From assembly GCA_015075635.1 (NCBI GenBank), contig JABTUA010000001.1:1-64000 (forward strand): 64,000 nucleotides of DNA, written 5' to 3'. Origin of the DNA: Polyangiaceae bacterium. Its GTDB lineage: Bacteria > Myxococcota_A > Polyangia > Polyangiales > Polyangiaceae. Shown piece after piece: positions 24,215-34,288 of this stretch; position 1 is the stretch's first letter; each line of letters begins with the position of its first letter. The translations under genes and the position numbers were made by a program. The notes below the pieces were generated by a model, which worked only from the letters and a program-made list of their open reading frames with translations, did not search any database and was not told the DNA's origin.

Positions 24215-25227
24215 GCCAGCTCCGCCTGGTGTTGCCGATGTTGATGGCGGCCGCGCTCGCGAACACGGGCTGCAAGGGCGAAGAGGAGGCCACCAGCGGC
24301 ACCAAGCTCGAGGTCGAGTGCATCGGCATGTCGATGCGCCACCCGCTGGGCGGGTACTTCATGCTGGAGTCGGACTACGGCGGGCGCTGCCAGCTTTTGG
24401 TCTCGGACACGGTGTACGACCCCCAGAACGTGCAACTGCTCGAGCAGAGCGGCGCGAACTGGGGCAACGCCAACACCGCCGCGCTGGTCATCAACTTCGC
24501 CAAGAAGACCTGGGTCTCCCGCGGGGGCAGCATCTCGTTCAGCCAGTGGGAGCCCGGCTCGGCCACCGGCACCTACGACCTGGTTGGTGTCGAGTCCTCT
24601 ACCGGCGAGGAGGTGAAGCTCAGCGGACCCATCAGCTTCTGTGACTACGTCGCGAACGCGGATTGTCCGTACCAGACCTCGGGTCTGAACGCGCTCGACA
24701 AGCGGCTGAGCTTCATGGGGCCTGACGGCTTCGCGGCCAACGCGACGAATTCGCGCGCGAACGAGTGCCGCGTGCTGATCGACAAGAAGACGTCGGCCGT
24801 GCGCGTCGACGTCCAGCTCGCGATCCTGAACGGCGTGAACATCGCCCGCTTCCGCGACCGCTGTGGTCCCGCGGTGCCGCCCTCCGCCGGCTTCGTCTTC
24901 ATGGCGCCCAACGTGAGCGGACCCGGCAGCTACGGGCCGTTGACGTCTAAGCCCATCGCGCAGGTCGGTGACGGCCCGGCGTACCTCCCCGACTTCCACC
25001 TGACAGCCCCCACCGTGTACTGGCTGGGCAACTGCGCGAGCTCGCCGGAACGTCTGATGGACGTGCATCCGATCGCCGGCACTTCGTGCACCTTCAGCAT
25101 CGCGGACAATCCCGGCAAATTCGAGCTCGCGTGCACCGGCGCGGAGCACTCCGAGACGGGCCACTTCTACGTCAAGCAGGGCACCTTCGAGCTCTCCTCG
25201 GACTGCGACGTGCGCTACGTGGAGTGA
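24199..25227 (+). CDS. Lipoprotein of unknown function
   Basis: A 342-residue protein from GTG 24199, overlapping the upstream stop by 16 bp. The signal (LRLVLPMLMAAALANTGCKG) ends in a lipobox. The mature region is beta-rich with about ten Cys residues (LEVECIGMSMRHPLGGYFML, RCQLLVSDTVYDPQNVQLLE, SFCDYVANADCPYQ, CRVLIDKKTSAVRVDVQLAI, SCTFSIADNPGKFELACTG). It ends TFELSSDCDVRYVE. No domain recognised. The reading frame shows strong myxobacterial codon bias and looks intact. Confidence 0.65.
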   Translation: MRALLSQLRLVLPMLMAAALANTGCKGEEEATSGTKLEVECIGMSMRHPLGGYFMLESDYGGRCQLLVSDTVYDPQNVQLLEQSGANWGNANTAALVINFAKKTWVSRGGSISFSQWEPGSATGTYDLVGVESSTGEEVKLSGPISFCDYVANADCPYQTSGLNALDKRLSFMGPDGFAANATNSRANECRVLIDKKTSAVRVDVQLAILNGVNIARFRDRCGPAVPPSAGFVFMAPNVSGPGSYGPLTSKPIAQVGDGPAYLPDFHLTAPTVYWLGNCASSPERLMDVHPIAGTSCTFSIADNPGKFELACTGAEHSETGHFYVKQGTFELSSDCDVRYVE

Positions 25228-25298
25228 GCCCGGCCCCCGCCTTCACTCGACCTTCAGCCGCGGCACGCCCCAGTCTGGCAACTCGCATCACGGTCGCA

Positions 25299-28175
25299 TC
25301 AGAGGGCTGCGCGACGCCGCGCGCCGAGCAACGCCAGCGCAGCGAGGGCCAAGTGCGCCGGCAGCGAGCGCGGCGCGCTCTCGCCCGGCATGGAGCAGCT
25401 GCAGCCCGCTTCGACGTCCTCGGCGCTCGAGCCGGGCTTGCCGCCGCTGCTCGGCGAAGCCCCTGGCTTTCCGCCGCTGCTGCCACCGCCGGCGCCGCCG
25501 GTCCAGCCGGAGCCCGAGCCTCCCGCGCCCGAGCCCCCGGAGCCGCCGCTCGGAGCGGGCGCGGGCGTCTCGCCGCACTGCGCCCCGGCGGCGGTGTCGG
25601 TGCAGGGCTCGCCGGCGGGGCAGTCCTCCGCGGAGAGGCCGCCGGCGTCGGTGCAGTGACCGAGCTGCCCGTTCGGCAGACACACGTCATGCGCCTTGCC
25701 AGGTGCGTCGTCGCAGAACAGGCTGGCGCAGCGCGCGCCCTTCGCGTCGTCCACGCATTTGGCCGCGTAGATCGAGCAGTCTCCCGCGGAGATGGCGCCG
25801 TCGTTGCAGTCGCCGATCAGCTTGTCGTCCAGGCACACCTTCTTCTGACCGAGGGCCGGGCAGAAGACGCTGACGCAGCGCGCGCCCTTGGCGTCGTCCA
25901 CGCACTTCGCGCCGTACGCCGAGCAGTCGCCGGACGAGATCGCGCCGTCGTTGCAGTCGCCGATCAGCTTGTCGTTGATGCACACCTTCTTCTGTCCCTG
26001 CGCCGGGCAGAACACGCTGGCGCAGCGCACGCCCTTGGCGTCGTCCACGCAGGTGGCGCCGTAGGCGGCGCAGTCGCCCTTGCCGCAGTCCGCGCCGACG
26101 ATCTTGCTGCCGTCGCAGTGCGGCTTGCAGCTGCCGCAGGGCCCGCCGCCGGGCCCACCGCCCCACCACTCCCAGTGCCAGTTCTCGCTGGGCACGGTGC
26201 GCTTGAAGCCGTAGGCACCGGCGTGCGCCTCGAGCCAGGCGTACACGCCCGCGCTCGAGGTGTTCAGGTCCAGCGCATGCCCACTCTGGTGGTTGCTGTA
26301 GCCGGGCTTGGCGGCCAGGTTGCAGTTGTTGCAGTTGCAGTTGACGTAGCAGCCGTAGAAGTACTGCTGCTCCGCCATGGTGCGGAAGCCGCTGACGATC
26401 TTCAGGTTCACGCCCGCCGCCGCCGCCGCCTGCGCCATCACGTAGTAGGCGTTCGCCGTGGCCTTCTCGACGGGCTTGCCGTCCACGGTCACGACGGTGA
26501 TCGGGAAGGGGCTGCCGCTCGAGTAGCCGGTGTCGCCGTGCTCGCCGCAGTCGATGCTGGAGAGGGCCTCGGCGCTCTGGGCCAGCGTCGGCGCCTCGCA
26601 CTGCTCTTCGTCGGCATCGCCGCCCTCCGGGTTTCCCGCCGAGCAGCCCGCGGCGCCGAGCAACAGGACTGCGAGCGCGGCGAGCCGGGCCTGCTTGCGA
26701 CGGACCGCGGCACAGGCACCGAGCACCAGCAGCACCAGCGCCGGCATCGCTCCGCGCCCAGGTCCGCCCACCGAGCAGCCGGAGTCGTCGGCGACCACCC
26801 CCGCGTCGGGGCTGATCGGGCTGGGCGCTGCGCCTCCCGCACCGCTCGCGCCACCCGAGGTCGGCGCGCTGCCGCCCGTGCCCCCGCTCGACGTCGTGGG
26901 CGGCGTCTCGCCACACTGCGCCCCGGCGGCCGTGTCGGTGCAGGGCTCGTCGGCCGGGCAGTCCTCCGCGGAGAGGCCGCCGGCGTCGGTGCAGTGCCCG
27001 AGCTGCCCGTTGGGCAGGCACACGTCGTGCGCCTTGCCGGGTGCGCCGTCGCAGAACAAGCTGGCGCAGCGCGCGCCCTTCGCGTCGTCCACGCATTTGG
27101 CCGCGTAGACCGAGCAGTCTCCCGTGGAGATCCCGCCGTCGTCGCAGTCGCCGATGATCTTGTCGTCGATGCACACCTTCTTCTGGCCCTGCGCCGGGCA
27201 GAACACGCTGACGCAGCGCGCGCCCTTGGCGTCGTCCACGCACTTCGCGCCGTACACCGAGCAGTCACCGGACGAGATCGCGCCGTCGTTGCAGTCGCCG
27301 ATGAGCTTGTCGTCGATGCACACCTTCTTCTGGCCCTGTGCCGGGCAGAACACGCTGGCGCAGCGCACGCCCTTCGAATCGTCCACGCAGGTCGCGCCGT
27401 AGGCAGCGCAGTCGCCCTTGCCGCAGTCGGCGCCGACGATGGTGCTGCCTTCGCAGTGCGCCTTGCAGCTCTGCACGCAGGGACCCGATGCCTTCAGCAC
27501 TTGGATGTCGCTGCCGTAGTAGAAGCGCAGGATGTCCATGTGGCCCCAGCCCTTGCTCTCCAGGCAGCGCGCGCCCCACTGACCCATACAGCCGCGGTTC
27601 TGACCGAAGCCGGGCGGGCCGATGTAGCCGAGCGAGGTCTGCTTCACGGCGCCGCCGGTCTTGCCCCAGTTGTAGGTGACGTACTTCTCGGTGCTGCCGC
27701 TCGAGCCGACGCAGCCCGAGCCACCGGTGTTGGTGTCGCCCGCGACGTAGAAGCCGTAGGTGAGCGCGCCGGCGAAGGAGAGGTACATACCCGCCGTCTC
27801 CTTCACGGCTTGGAAGTGCTTGGCCTGAGGTGCGGCTCCGCAGGAGTAGACCTGGCAACCCTGCCCGTCGCAGATCGAGCCCTGGGTCGCGATGTTGTAG
27901 TAGGCGACGGAGCGCGCCGCGATCGCCTGCGCCTTCAGCGCTTCCAAGCTGGCGCCGCCGTTCTCGCAGGTGATGACGTGGGGCAGGTAGTCGTCCTCGA
28001 GTGCCTTGACGCCCTTGCCGATGACGTTGATCTGGCAGTGAGCGCTCGGGAGCGGCGCCGACACCACCGCCTGCTCGACCTCGCCCAGCTCTTCGCCCGC
28101 TTCGGGCGGCGCGCCGCACGCGGTCAGCAGGGAGAGCAGGATTCCGAGCAGGCCCAGCCACGCCAGAGGTCGCAT
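25299..28175 (-). CDS. Double-decker lipoprotein: SpoIID-like domain, Cys repeats, MYXO-CTERM, second lipobox, M15/VanY peptidase, Cys repeats, MYXO-CTERM
   Basis: A 958-residue protein in one frame. Order: lipobox C20; SpoIID/LytB-like domain (about 50-225, LKAQAIAARSVAYYN and GWGHMDILRFYYG); Cys repeats (240-425, ACGKGDCAAYGATC type); a MYXO-CTERM-like segment (C467, hydrophobic 478-490, VRRK). With no linker comes a second signal-like segment with lipobox C511. Then a peptidase M15/VanY-like domain (540-672) with SNHQSGHALDLN and ENWHWEWW zinc ligands, the same Cys repeats again, and a final CTERM (GCSCSMPGE, ALAALALLGARRR). SpoIID and VanY domains act on peptidoglycan. It looks like two neighbouring genes fused in frame. 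I used the ATG at 28175 with an AGGA site. Confidence 0.75.
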   Translation of the reverse strand: MRPLAWLGLLGILLSLLTACGAPPEAGEELGEVEQAVVSAPLPSAHCQINVIGKGVKALEDDYLPHVITCENGGASLEALKAQAIAARSVAYYNIATQGSICDGQGCQVYSCGAAPQAKHFQAVKETAGMYLSFAGALTYGFYVAGDTNTGGSGCVGSSGSTEKYVTYNWGKTGGAVKQTSLGYIGPPGFGQNRGCMGQWGARCLESKGWGHMDILRFYYGSDIQVLKASGPCVQSCKAHCEGSTIVGADCGKGDCAAYGATCVDDSKGVRCASVFCPAQGQKKVCIDDKLIGDCNDGAISSGDCSVYGAKCVDDAKGARCVSVFCPAQGQKKVCIDDKIIGDCDDGGISTGDCSVYAAKCVDDAKGARCASLFCDGAPGKAHDVCLPNGQLGHCTDAGGLSAEDCPADEPCTDTAAGAQCGETPPTTSSGGTGGSAPTSGGASGAGGAAPSPISPDAGVVADDSGCSVGGPGRGAMPALVLLVLGACAAVRRKQARLAALAVLLLGAAGCSAGNPEGGDADEEQCEAPTLAQSAEALSSIDCGEHGDTGYSSGSPFPITVVTVDGKPVEKATANAYYVMAQAAAAAGVNLKIVSGFRTMAEQQYFYGCYVNCNCNNCNLAAKPGYSNHQSGHALDLNTSSAGVYAWLEAHAGAYGFKRTVPSENWHWEWWGGGPGGGPCGSCKPHCDGSKIVGADCGKGDCAAYGATCVDDAKGVRCASVFCPAQGQKKVCINDKLIGDCNDGAISSGDCSAYGAKCVDDAKGARCVSVFCPALGQKKVCLDDKLIGDCNDGAISAGDCSIYAAKCVDDAKGARCASLFCDDAPGKAHDVCLPNGQLGHCTDAGGLSAEDCPAGEPCTDTAAGAQCGETPAPAPSGGSGGSGAGGSGSGWTGGAGGGSSGGKPGASPSSGGKPGSSAEDVEAGCSCSMPGESAPRSLPAHLALAALALLGARRRAAL

Positions 28176-28338
28176 GTGGGTCCTGCACTGCAACCCGCGC
28201 ACCAGCGCCCAAGTGCGCGAAATGGGCCCCACGCCTCACCCGCCGAGGAACAGGGGCGCTGGGGCAAGCGCCATGATTACGAGAGTTTGGCGGGACAGGA
28301 CTGTTCCAGAACACCGTCAGCGATAGCCTGGGTGCCGC

Positions 28339-28872
28339 ATGCACCCCCGCCTCCTGACTCCGCGCATCCTTTGGGGCGCGCTCCTCGCGTCCACGGTCCT
28401 GTTCCTGGTGGTGCTGTTCGTGCAGCCCCACCCGCCCTCGATTGCGACGCCGATCCTGGCGCCAGCGCTCGGCGCAGTGGCGATCGGGCTCGCCATCTTC
28501 AGCTTCGTGCTGCCGATGCAACAACAGCGGACCGTGCTCCAGCAGGCCAAGGTCGAGATCACCGAGGCCCCCGACCCGAACGCGTCCGGAGTCATCCCTT
28601 ACCGTGACGCCCCCAAGCGACGGGTGTTCGCCGACCCGAAGGCCGCCGAGAACACCGCCTTCGTCAACTACCAGACGTCCCTGATCCTCGGCTGCGCGCT
28701 CTCGGAGGCGATCGCGATCTTCGGCTTCATGCTCGGCTTCCTGGGGCACCCCCCCGTGGTGTTCTTGCCGTTCTTCGTGGCCTCCTGGGTGCTCATCGGG
28801 GTGCGCTTTCCGACGCTGGCCCGCGTGCGCGGGCCGCTCGAGAAGGCGAAGGGCGCGGTCTTCCCCGACTGA
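28339..28872 (+). CDS. Four-TM membrane protein of unknown function
   Basis: A 177-residue protein with hydrophobic segments near residues 10-28 (ILWGALLASTVLFLVVLFV), 38-58 (TPILAPALGAVAIGLAIFSF), 112-134 (SLILGCALSEAIAIFGFMLG) and 138-156 (VVFLPFFVASWVLIGV). The middle loop is Lys/Asp-rich. Helix three has the C-A-L-S-E-A-x-A-x-x-G-F pattern seen in subunit c-like and related small membrane proteins, but nothing specific is assigned. It starts 163 bp upstream of, and divergent from, the SpoIID/M15 gene. Confidence 0.6.
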   Translation: MHPRLLTPRILWGALLASTVLFLVVLFVQPHPPSIATPILAPALGAVAIGLAIFSFVLPMQQQRTVLQQAKVEITEAPDPNASGVIPYRDAPKRRVFADPKAAENTAFVNYQTSLILGCALSEAIAIFGFMLGFLGHPPVVFLPFFVASWVLIGVRFPTLARVRGPLEKAKGAVFPD

Positions 28873-28893
28873 GGCTCTGCTACCCTCCGAGCG

Positions 28894-30609
28894 ATGGAGG
28901 CGGGCTCGAGCGGAAGGTCGTTCGGCAGCCTGCCTCCCCCAGGGGGCGGCAAGGAAGAGCTGCGCGCCACGCTGTTGCGGCCGTATTTCTTGAGGCTGCG
29001 CGCGGAGCGAGGCGAGTCGGCGTGCCGCAGCCTGGTCGCAACGCTCGGCCTCACCGAGCACGTCCTCGACGACGATTCGGCCTGGCTGTCGGTGGGCGCA
29101 GCCACGCGCGCGCTCTCCGCGCTCGGCACCGCGTTGGGCGAGAGCGCCATCGCTCAGCGAGGCGAGTGGGCCACCCACCCCGAGGCGCTGGGCGCCTACG
29201 TGCGCATGCTCCGCGTCGCGTCGTCGTTGCCCGACGCATACCAGTACCTGTGCGCTCACTCGAGCGAGAGCACTCGCGTCGGCAGCTACACGCTCGATAG
29301 GGCTTCCCGCTCCCAGGTCTCGATCACCTACCGCCCGCGCGAGGAGAGCGGCGACGAGGAGCGCGACCCGCTCTTGTGCACTCTGCGCCGTTCCGAGCTC
29401 GGAGCGCTGCCGCGGCTCTGGGGACAGGCGGACGCCAGCGTGGCCGACGTGGCCTGCCTCGCCCGCGGCGAGGCGAGTTGCAGCTACGTCGTGAGCTGGA
29501 AGCCCGTCGCGCGCCGCCGCGCCGTGCCCATCGCCGCCGGCCTGGGCGCGCTCGCCTGCGCCGGTGGGGTGGCGTTCTCCGGGAGCGCCTTGGCCTCCGG
29601 CATCGCCGGCTCGCTCGGAGGCGTGCTCGGAGCGGCGGTGGGGTTCTTGCAGAACCGCGTCGCCAAGGAGCGCGCCGCGCGGGTGCTCGAGAAGCACCGC
29701 ATCGCCGCGCTGGAGCGCGGGCTCGAGCTGAAGGGCGCCATCGGCAGCATTCCCGGCGACCTGGTCGGCGTGGTGCTGGGCGGCAAGTATCGCATCCGCC
29801 AGCGCATCGCCGCCGGCGGCATCGGCACCGTCTACTCCGCGGAGCACGTCACGCTGGGCTCACACGTCGCGATCAAGGTGCTGCGCGGCGCCGCTGCCGA
29901 AGACGCCGCGGAGGTCGCGCGCCTCCGCCGCGAGGCGCGGGTGCAGGTCTTCGTCGAGCACCCCAACATCGTCCAGGTCCTCGACCTGGACCAGATGCCC
30001 GACGGGTCCATCTACGTGGTGATGGAGCTCTTGCAGGGCATGACGCTGGCCCGCAGGGTCAAGACCGTGGGCCCCCTCGCACCCGAAGAGGCCGTCGAGG
30101 TGTTCAGCCAGGTTTGTCGCGCGCTCGACGCCGCTCACACCTTCGGCATCGTCCACCGCGACATGAAGCCAGGGAACATCTTCCTGTGCGACGACGGCAC
30201 GGTGAAGGTGCTCGATTTCGGCATGAGCAAGCTCGCCCAGGCCGAGTCGATCACCCAGCAGGGCTTCACACTGGGTACGCCAGAGTACATGTCGCCAGAG
30301 CAGTGCATCGGGGCGGAGCTCGACGGTCGCGCGGACCTGTACTCCGTCGGTGTGGTGATGTACGAGGCGCTGACCGGCAGCTTGCCTTTCAACGTGTCGA
30401 AGCGCCGCGCGCTGCTCGAGCTCCACCAGCGCGAGCACCCCGCGCCCCTGCGGGCCCGTCGCCCCGACCTGGGTCTGCCCGAGCGCCTCGATCAGGCGGT
30501 GCTCGCCTGCCTGGAAAAGCGCCCGGCGGACCGACCCGCGAGCGCCCGCGAGCTGGAGCGCCGACTGCAAGCCGCGCTCGGCGCCGTGCGCGCGCGCGCA
30601 AAGCCGTAG
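28894..30609 (+). CDS. Ser/Thr protein kinase with an N-terminal V4R-like sensor domain and TM segment
   Basis: A 571-residue protein. Residues 25-203 are a sensor-like domain ending CLARGEASCSYVVSWK, which resembles the C-terminal strand of 4VR/V4R small-molecule binding domains. A hydrophobic stretch (about 210-250) is a TM segment or hairpin. The kinase (299-560) has a variant glycine loop IAAGGIGTVY, VAIKVL lysine, HRDMKPGN catalytic loop, DFGMSK and TPEYMSPEQC activation segment. The fold is active-type, though the Met in HRDM replaces the usual Leu. It sits between the four-TM gene and a LysM gene. Input signal unknown. Confidence 0.88.
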   Translation: MEAGSSGRSFGSLPPPGGGKEELRATLLRPYFLRLRAERGESACRSLVATLGLTEHVLDDDSAWLSVGAATRALSALGTALGESAIAQRGEWATHPEALGAYVRMLRVASSLPDAYQYLCAHSSESTRVGSYTLDRASRSQVSITYRPREESGDEERDPLLCTLRRSELGALPRLWGQADASVADVACLARGEASCSYVVSWKPVARRRAVPIAAGLGALACAGGVAFSGSALASGIAGSLGGVLGAAVGFLQNRVAKERAARVLEKHRIAALERGLELKGAIGSIPGDLVGVVLGGKYRIRQRIAAGGIGTVYSAEHVTLGSHVAIKVLRGAAAEDAAEVARLRREARVQVFVEHPNIVQVLDLDQMPDGSIYVVMELLQGMTLARRVKTVGPLAPEEAVEVFSQVCRALDAAHTFGIVHRDMKPGNIFLCDDGTVKVLDFGMSKLAQAESITQQGFTLGTPEYMSPEQCIGAELDGRADLYSVGVVMYEALTGSLPFNVSKRRALLELHQREHPAPLRARRPDLGLPERLDQAVLACLEKRPADRPASARELERRLQAALGAVRARAKP

Positions 30610-30615
30610 AGAAAA

Positions 30616-30629
30616 GCCCTCGCGAGGGC
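30616..30629. other. 14-bp perfect palindrome after the kinase gene
   Basis: GCCCTCGCGAGGGC starts 7 bp past the kinase stop. It could be the core of a terminator-like hairpin or an operator for the LysM gene at 30681. No T-run is present. Confidence 0.4.
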
Positions 30630-30680
30630 CCAATGCTGCCGCTCGCGCGAGGCCGGGCTAAGCTCGGTACCCTCTCAGCC

Positions 30681-31595
30681 ATGCGCGCGCCCAAGCTCCT
30701 GATGCTGCTCGGCAGCGCCCTGCTGCTCTCGCTCTCCGCAGACGCCCGCGGGTTCACCCACGTCGTCCAGAAGGGCGACACCCTGGCCGCCATCGCCGAG
30801 CGCTACTACGGGCTGATCCAGCACGAGAAGCTCTTGGTGGCCGCCAATGGGCTGGACGCGCGAGGCGGCGCGCCCATCGTGCTCGGGATGCGCCTGGAGG
30901 TCCCGGCCCTGTCCCACCGTCGCATCAAGAAGGGCGACACCTGGGCGGAGCTCGCCACCGTGCACCTGGGCGCCCCGCATCGGGCGGACGTGCTCAGCAT
31001 GGCAAACGGCTCGAGCCCCTGGCTGCCCCCGGCGGATGGCGCTGAAATCCTGATCCCGTACAACCTTCCGGTGATGGTCACGAATGCCGACAGCATCGTG
31101 AGCATCGCACAGAAGTACATGGGCGACCCCAACAAGGCTTGGGTCCTCGACCACTACAACGGCCTGAAGGGAAAGAAGCTCGTTCCGGGCGACATCGTGC
31201 TCGTCCCCCTGACCGAGCTCCCCTTGACGGAGGACGGCAAGAAGTCCGTCGCAGAGGCCAACCCCCTGCTCTGCTCGCAGGCTGCGGGCGAGACCCGCGA
31301 CAAGCAGCGCAAGGTGCAGGCCGAGCTGCCGGCGCTCACGGCGGACGTGAAGAGCGGGCGCTACGTCGACGCGGTTGGTCGCGGCAACCGCTTTCTCTCG
31401 GTCAGCTCGCAGCTCACCACGGAGCAGCTCGCGGGGGTGCACCGCCAGCTGCTCGAGGCCTACGCCGCGCTGGAAGCCCCGGGCCTGGCGCGCGCGGCTT
31501 GCGCGGAGTGGCGCAAGCTCGACACCAAGGCGGCCCTCGACCCGGTGACGATGAGCCCGAAGCTCCTGGAAGCCTGCGCGGATGCCAGCCCGTGA
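30681..31595 (+). CDS. Exported LysM-repeat protein
   Basis: A 304-residue protein with signal MRAPKLLMLLGSALLLSLSA, cut near ARG/FTHVV. It carries three LysM-like units: VVQKGDTLAAIAERYYGLIQ with LLVAANGLD; IKKGDTWAELATVHLG with VLSMANG; and VTNADSIVSIAQKYMGDPNK with LDHYNGL. LysM repeats bind peptidoglycan or chitin-type glycans. The C-terminus (about 205-304) is helical (LPALTADVKSGRYVDAVGRG, LEAYAALEAPGLARAACAEW). It ends 9 bp before the next kinase start, so the genes may be co-transcribed. Confidence 0.82.
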   Translation: MRAPKLLMLLGSALLLSLSADARGFTHVVQKGDTLAAIAERYYGLIQHEKLLVAANGLDARGGAPIVLGMRLEVPALSHRRIKKGDTWAELATVHLGAPHRADVLSMANGSSPWLPPADGAEILIPYNLPVMVTNADSIVSIAQKYMGDPNKAWVLDHYNGLKGKKLVPGDIVLVPLTELPLTEDGKKSVAEANPLLCSQAAGETRDKQRKVQAELPALTADVKSGRYVDAVGRGNRFLSVSSQLTTEQLAGVHRQLLEAYAALEAPGLARAACAEWRKLDTKAALDPVTMSPKLLEACADASP

Positions 31596-31604
31596 GAGCA
31601 GAGC

Positions 31605-32750
31605 ATGAGCCAGACTAGCAGCTTCAGCCCCAGCTCTGGACCAGTCGGGCCGGGTTCACTGGTGGGCGGACGCTACCGCATCGAGACCGTGCTCGGCGAC
31701 GGCGCGAGCGGGGTCGTGTATCGGGCGGAGTGCGTCGAGGCGCGCGAGTCGGGAGAGTCGTCGGCCGTTCAGGTAGGACAGCGCGTCGCGCTCAAGGTGA
31801 TCCACCGCCACCTGGCGCGCGATCACCAGATCAGCCGGCGCTTCCACCGTGAGGCGCGCATCCTGCGCAAGCTGCGCGGGCCGAACCTGGTGCCGCTGCT
31901 CGACTTCGGGGAGACGGAAGAGGGGCTCCTGTTCATGGCGCTGGAGCACGTGCAGGGAACCCCCCTCGACGTGCTGCTCAAGACCGAGAAGGTCGAGCCG
32001 GCGCGGGCGGTGGAGCTGGTCCGACAGATCTGCTGCGCCTTGGACGTCGCGCACGCGGAAGGCGTGGTGCACCGGGATTTGAAGCCTGGAAACGTCGTCG
32101 TCGAGCGGGACGCCGAGAGCGGCACGGAGACGGCTCGAGTGCTGGATTTCGGTTTGGCCAAGGTGCTGCGCGGCGACGCTAGCCAGTCACTGACCGCGCT
32201 GACTCAGCAGAACATGGTGTTCGGCACCCCGGAGTACATGGCGCCGGAGGCCGCTCGCGGCGACGAGGTGGACTCGCGCAGCGACATCTACGCGGCGGGC
32301 ATCATTCTTTACGAGCTCTTGACCGGGAGCGTGCCCTTCGACGGCAAGAACCCCATTGCGATCATGACCGCACACCTGACGGACACGGTGGTGCTGCCAT
32401 CCGAGCGCGCTCCGGACGCGGGCATCACGCCCGCGCTCGACGCCGTGGTCGGCCACGCGCTGGCCAAGACGCCCGACGAGCGCTACCCCTCCGCCGCGGC
32501 GCTGGCCACGGTGCTGGCCACGGCAGTGCGCCGGCCTCGCGACGTCGCCTCCACGGCCCCGCCGCCACCCGAGCAAGACTTGGGCAGCCGCGACACCGAG
32601 CTCTCCGTCGGCGAACCAGCGCCGTCGCCGGACAAAACGACTCACGCCGAGCTCAGAAGCCCCCCAATGAGCTGGTTCTGGCTGATCGCCGTGGTGGCGG
32701 CCCTGCTCGGAATTGCAGCGGGAGTCGTGCTCAGCTTGACCGGTAGCTAG
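31605..32750 (+). CDS. Ser/Thr protein kinase with C-terminal TM anchor
   Basis: A 381-residue kinase. Its glycine loop LGDGASGVVYRAE is followed by an 18-residue insert (VEARESGESSAVQVGQRV) before the VALKV lysine, a longer beta2-beta3 region than usual. HRDLKPGN, DFGLAK and TPEYMAPEAARGDEVDSRSD are intact, so it should be active. A Pro-rich linker leads to a C-terminal TM helix (WFWLIAVVAALLGIAAGVVL, about 357-376), so the kinase domain is cytoplasmic with almost nothing outside. The next kinase gene starts 35 bp downstream. Confidence 0.9.
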   Translation: MSQTSSFSPSSGPVGPGSLVGGRYRIETVLGDGASGVVYRAECVEARESGESSAVQVGQRVALKVIHRHLARDHQISRRFHREARILRKLRGPNLVPLLDFGETEEGLLFMALEHVQGTPLDVLLKTEKVEPARAVELVRQICCALDVAHAEGVVHRDLKPGNVVVERDAESGTETARVLDFGLAKVLRGDASQSLTALTQQNMVFGTPEYMAPEAARGDEVDSRSDIYAAGIILYELLTGSVPFDGKNPIAIMTAHLTDTVVLPSERAPDAGITPALDAVVGHALAKTPDERYPSAAALATVLATAVRRPRDVASTAPPPPEQDLGSRDTELSVGEPAPSPDKTTHAELRSPPMSWFWLIAVVAALLGIAAGVVLSLTGS

Positions 32751-32785
32751 CGCTCGCCTCGCGACCTTGGCAGAATTGCGCTGTC

Positions 32786-34265
<1,480 letters not shown>

Positions 34266-34288
<23 letters not shown>

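Noticed and set aside
25086-28607. 1173-codon plus-strand frame
   Set aside because: Antisense to the SpoIID/M15 gene, whose domain motifs are on the minus strand. GC-rich codon bias leaves long open frames opposite real genes.
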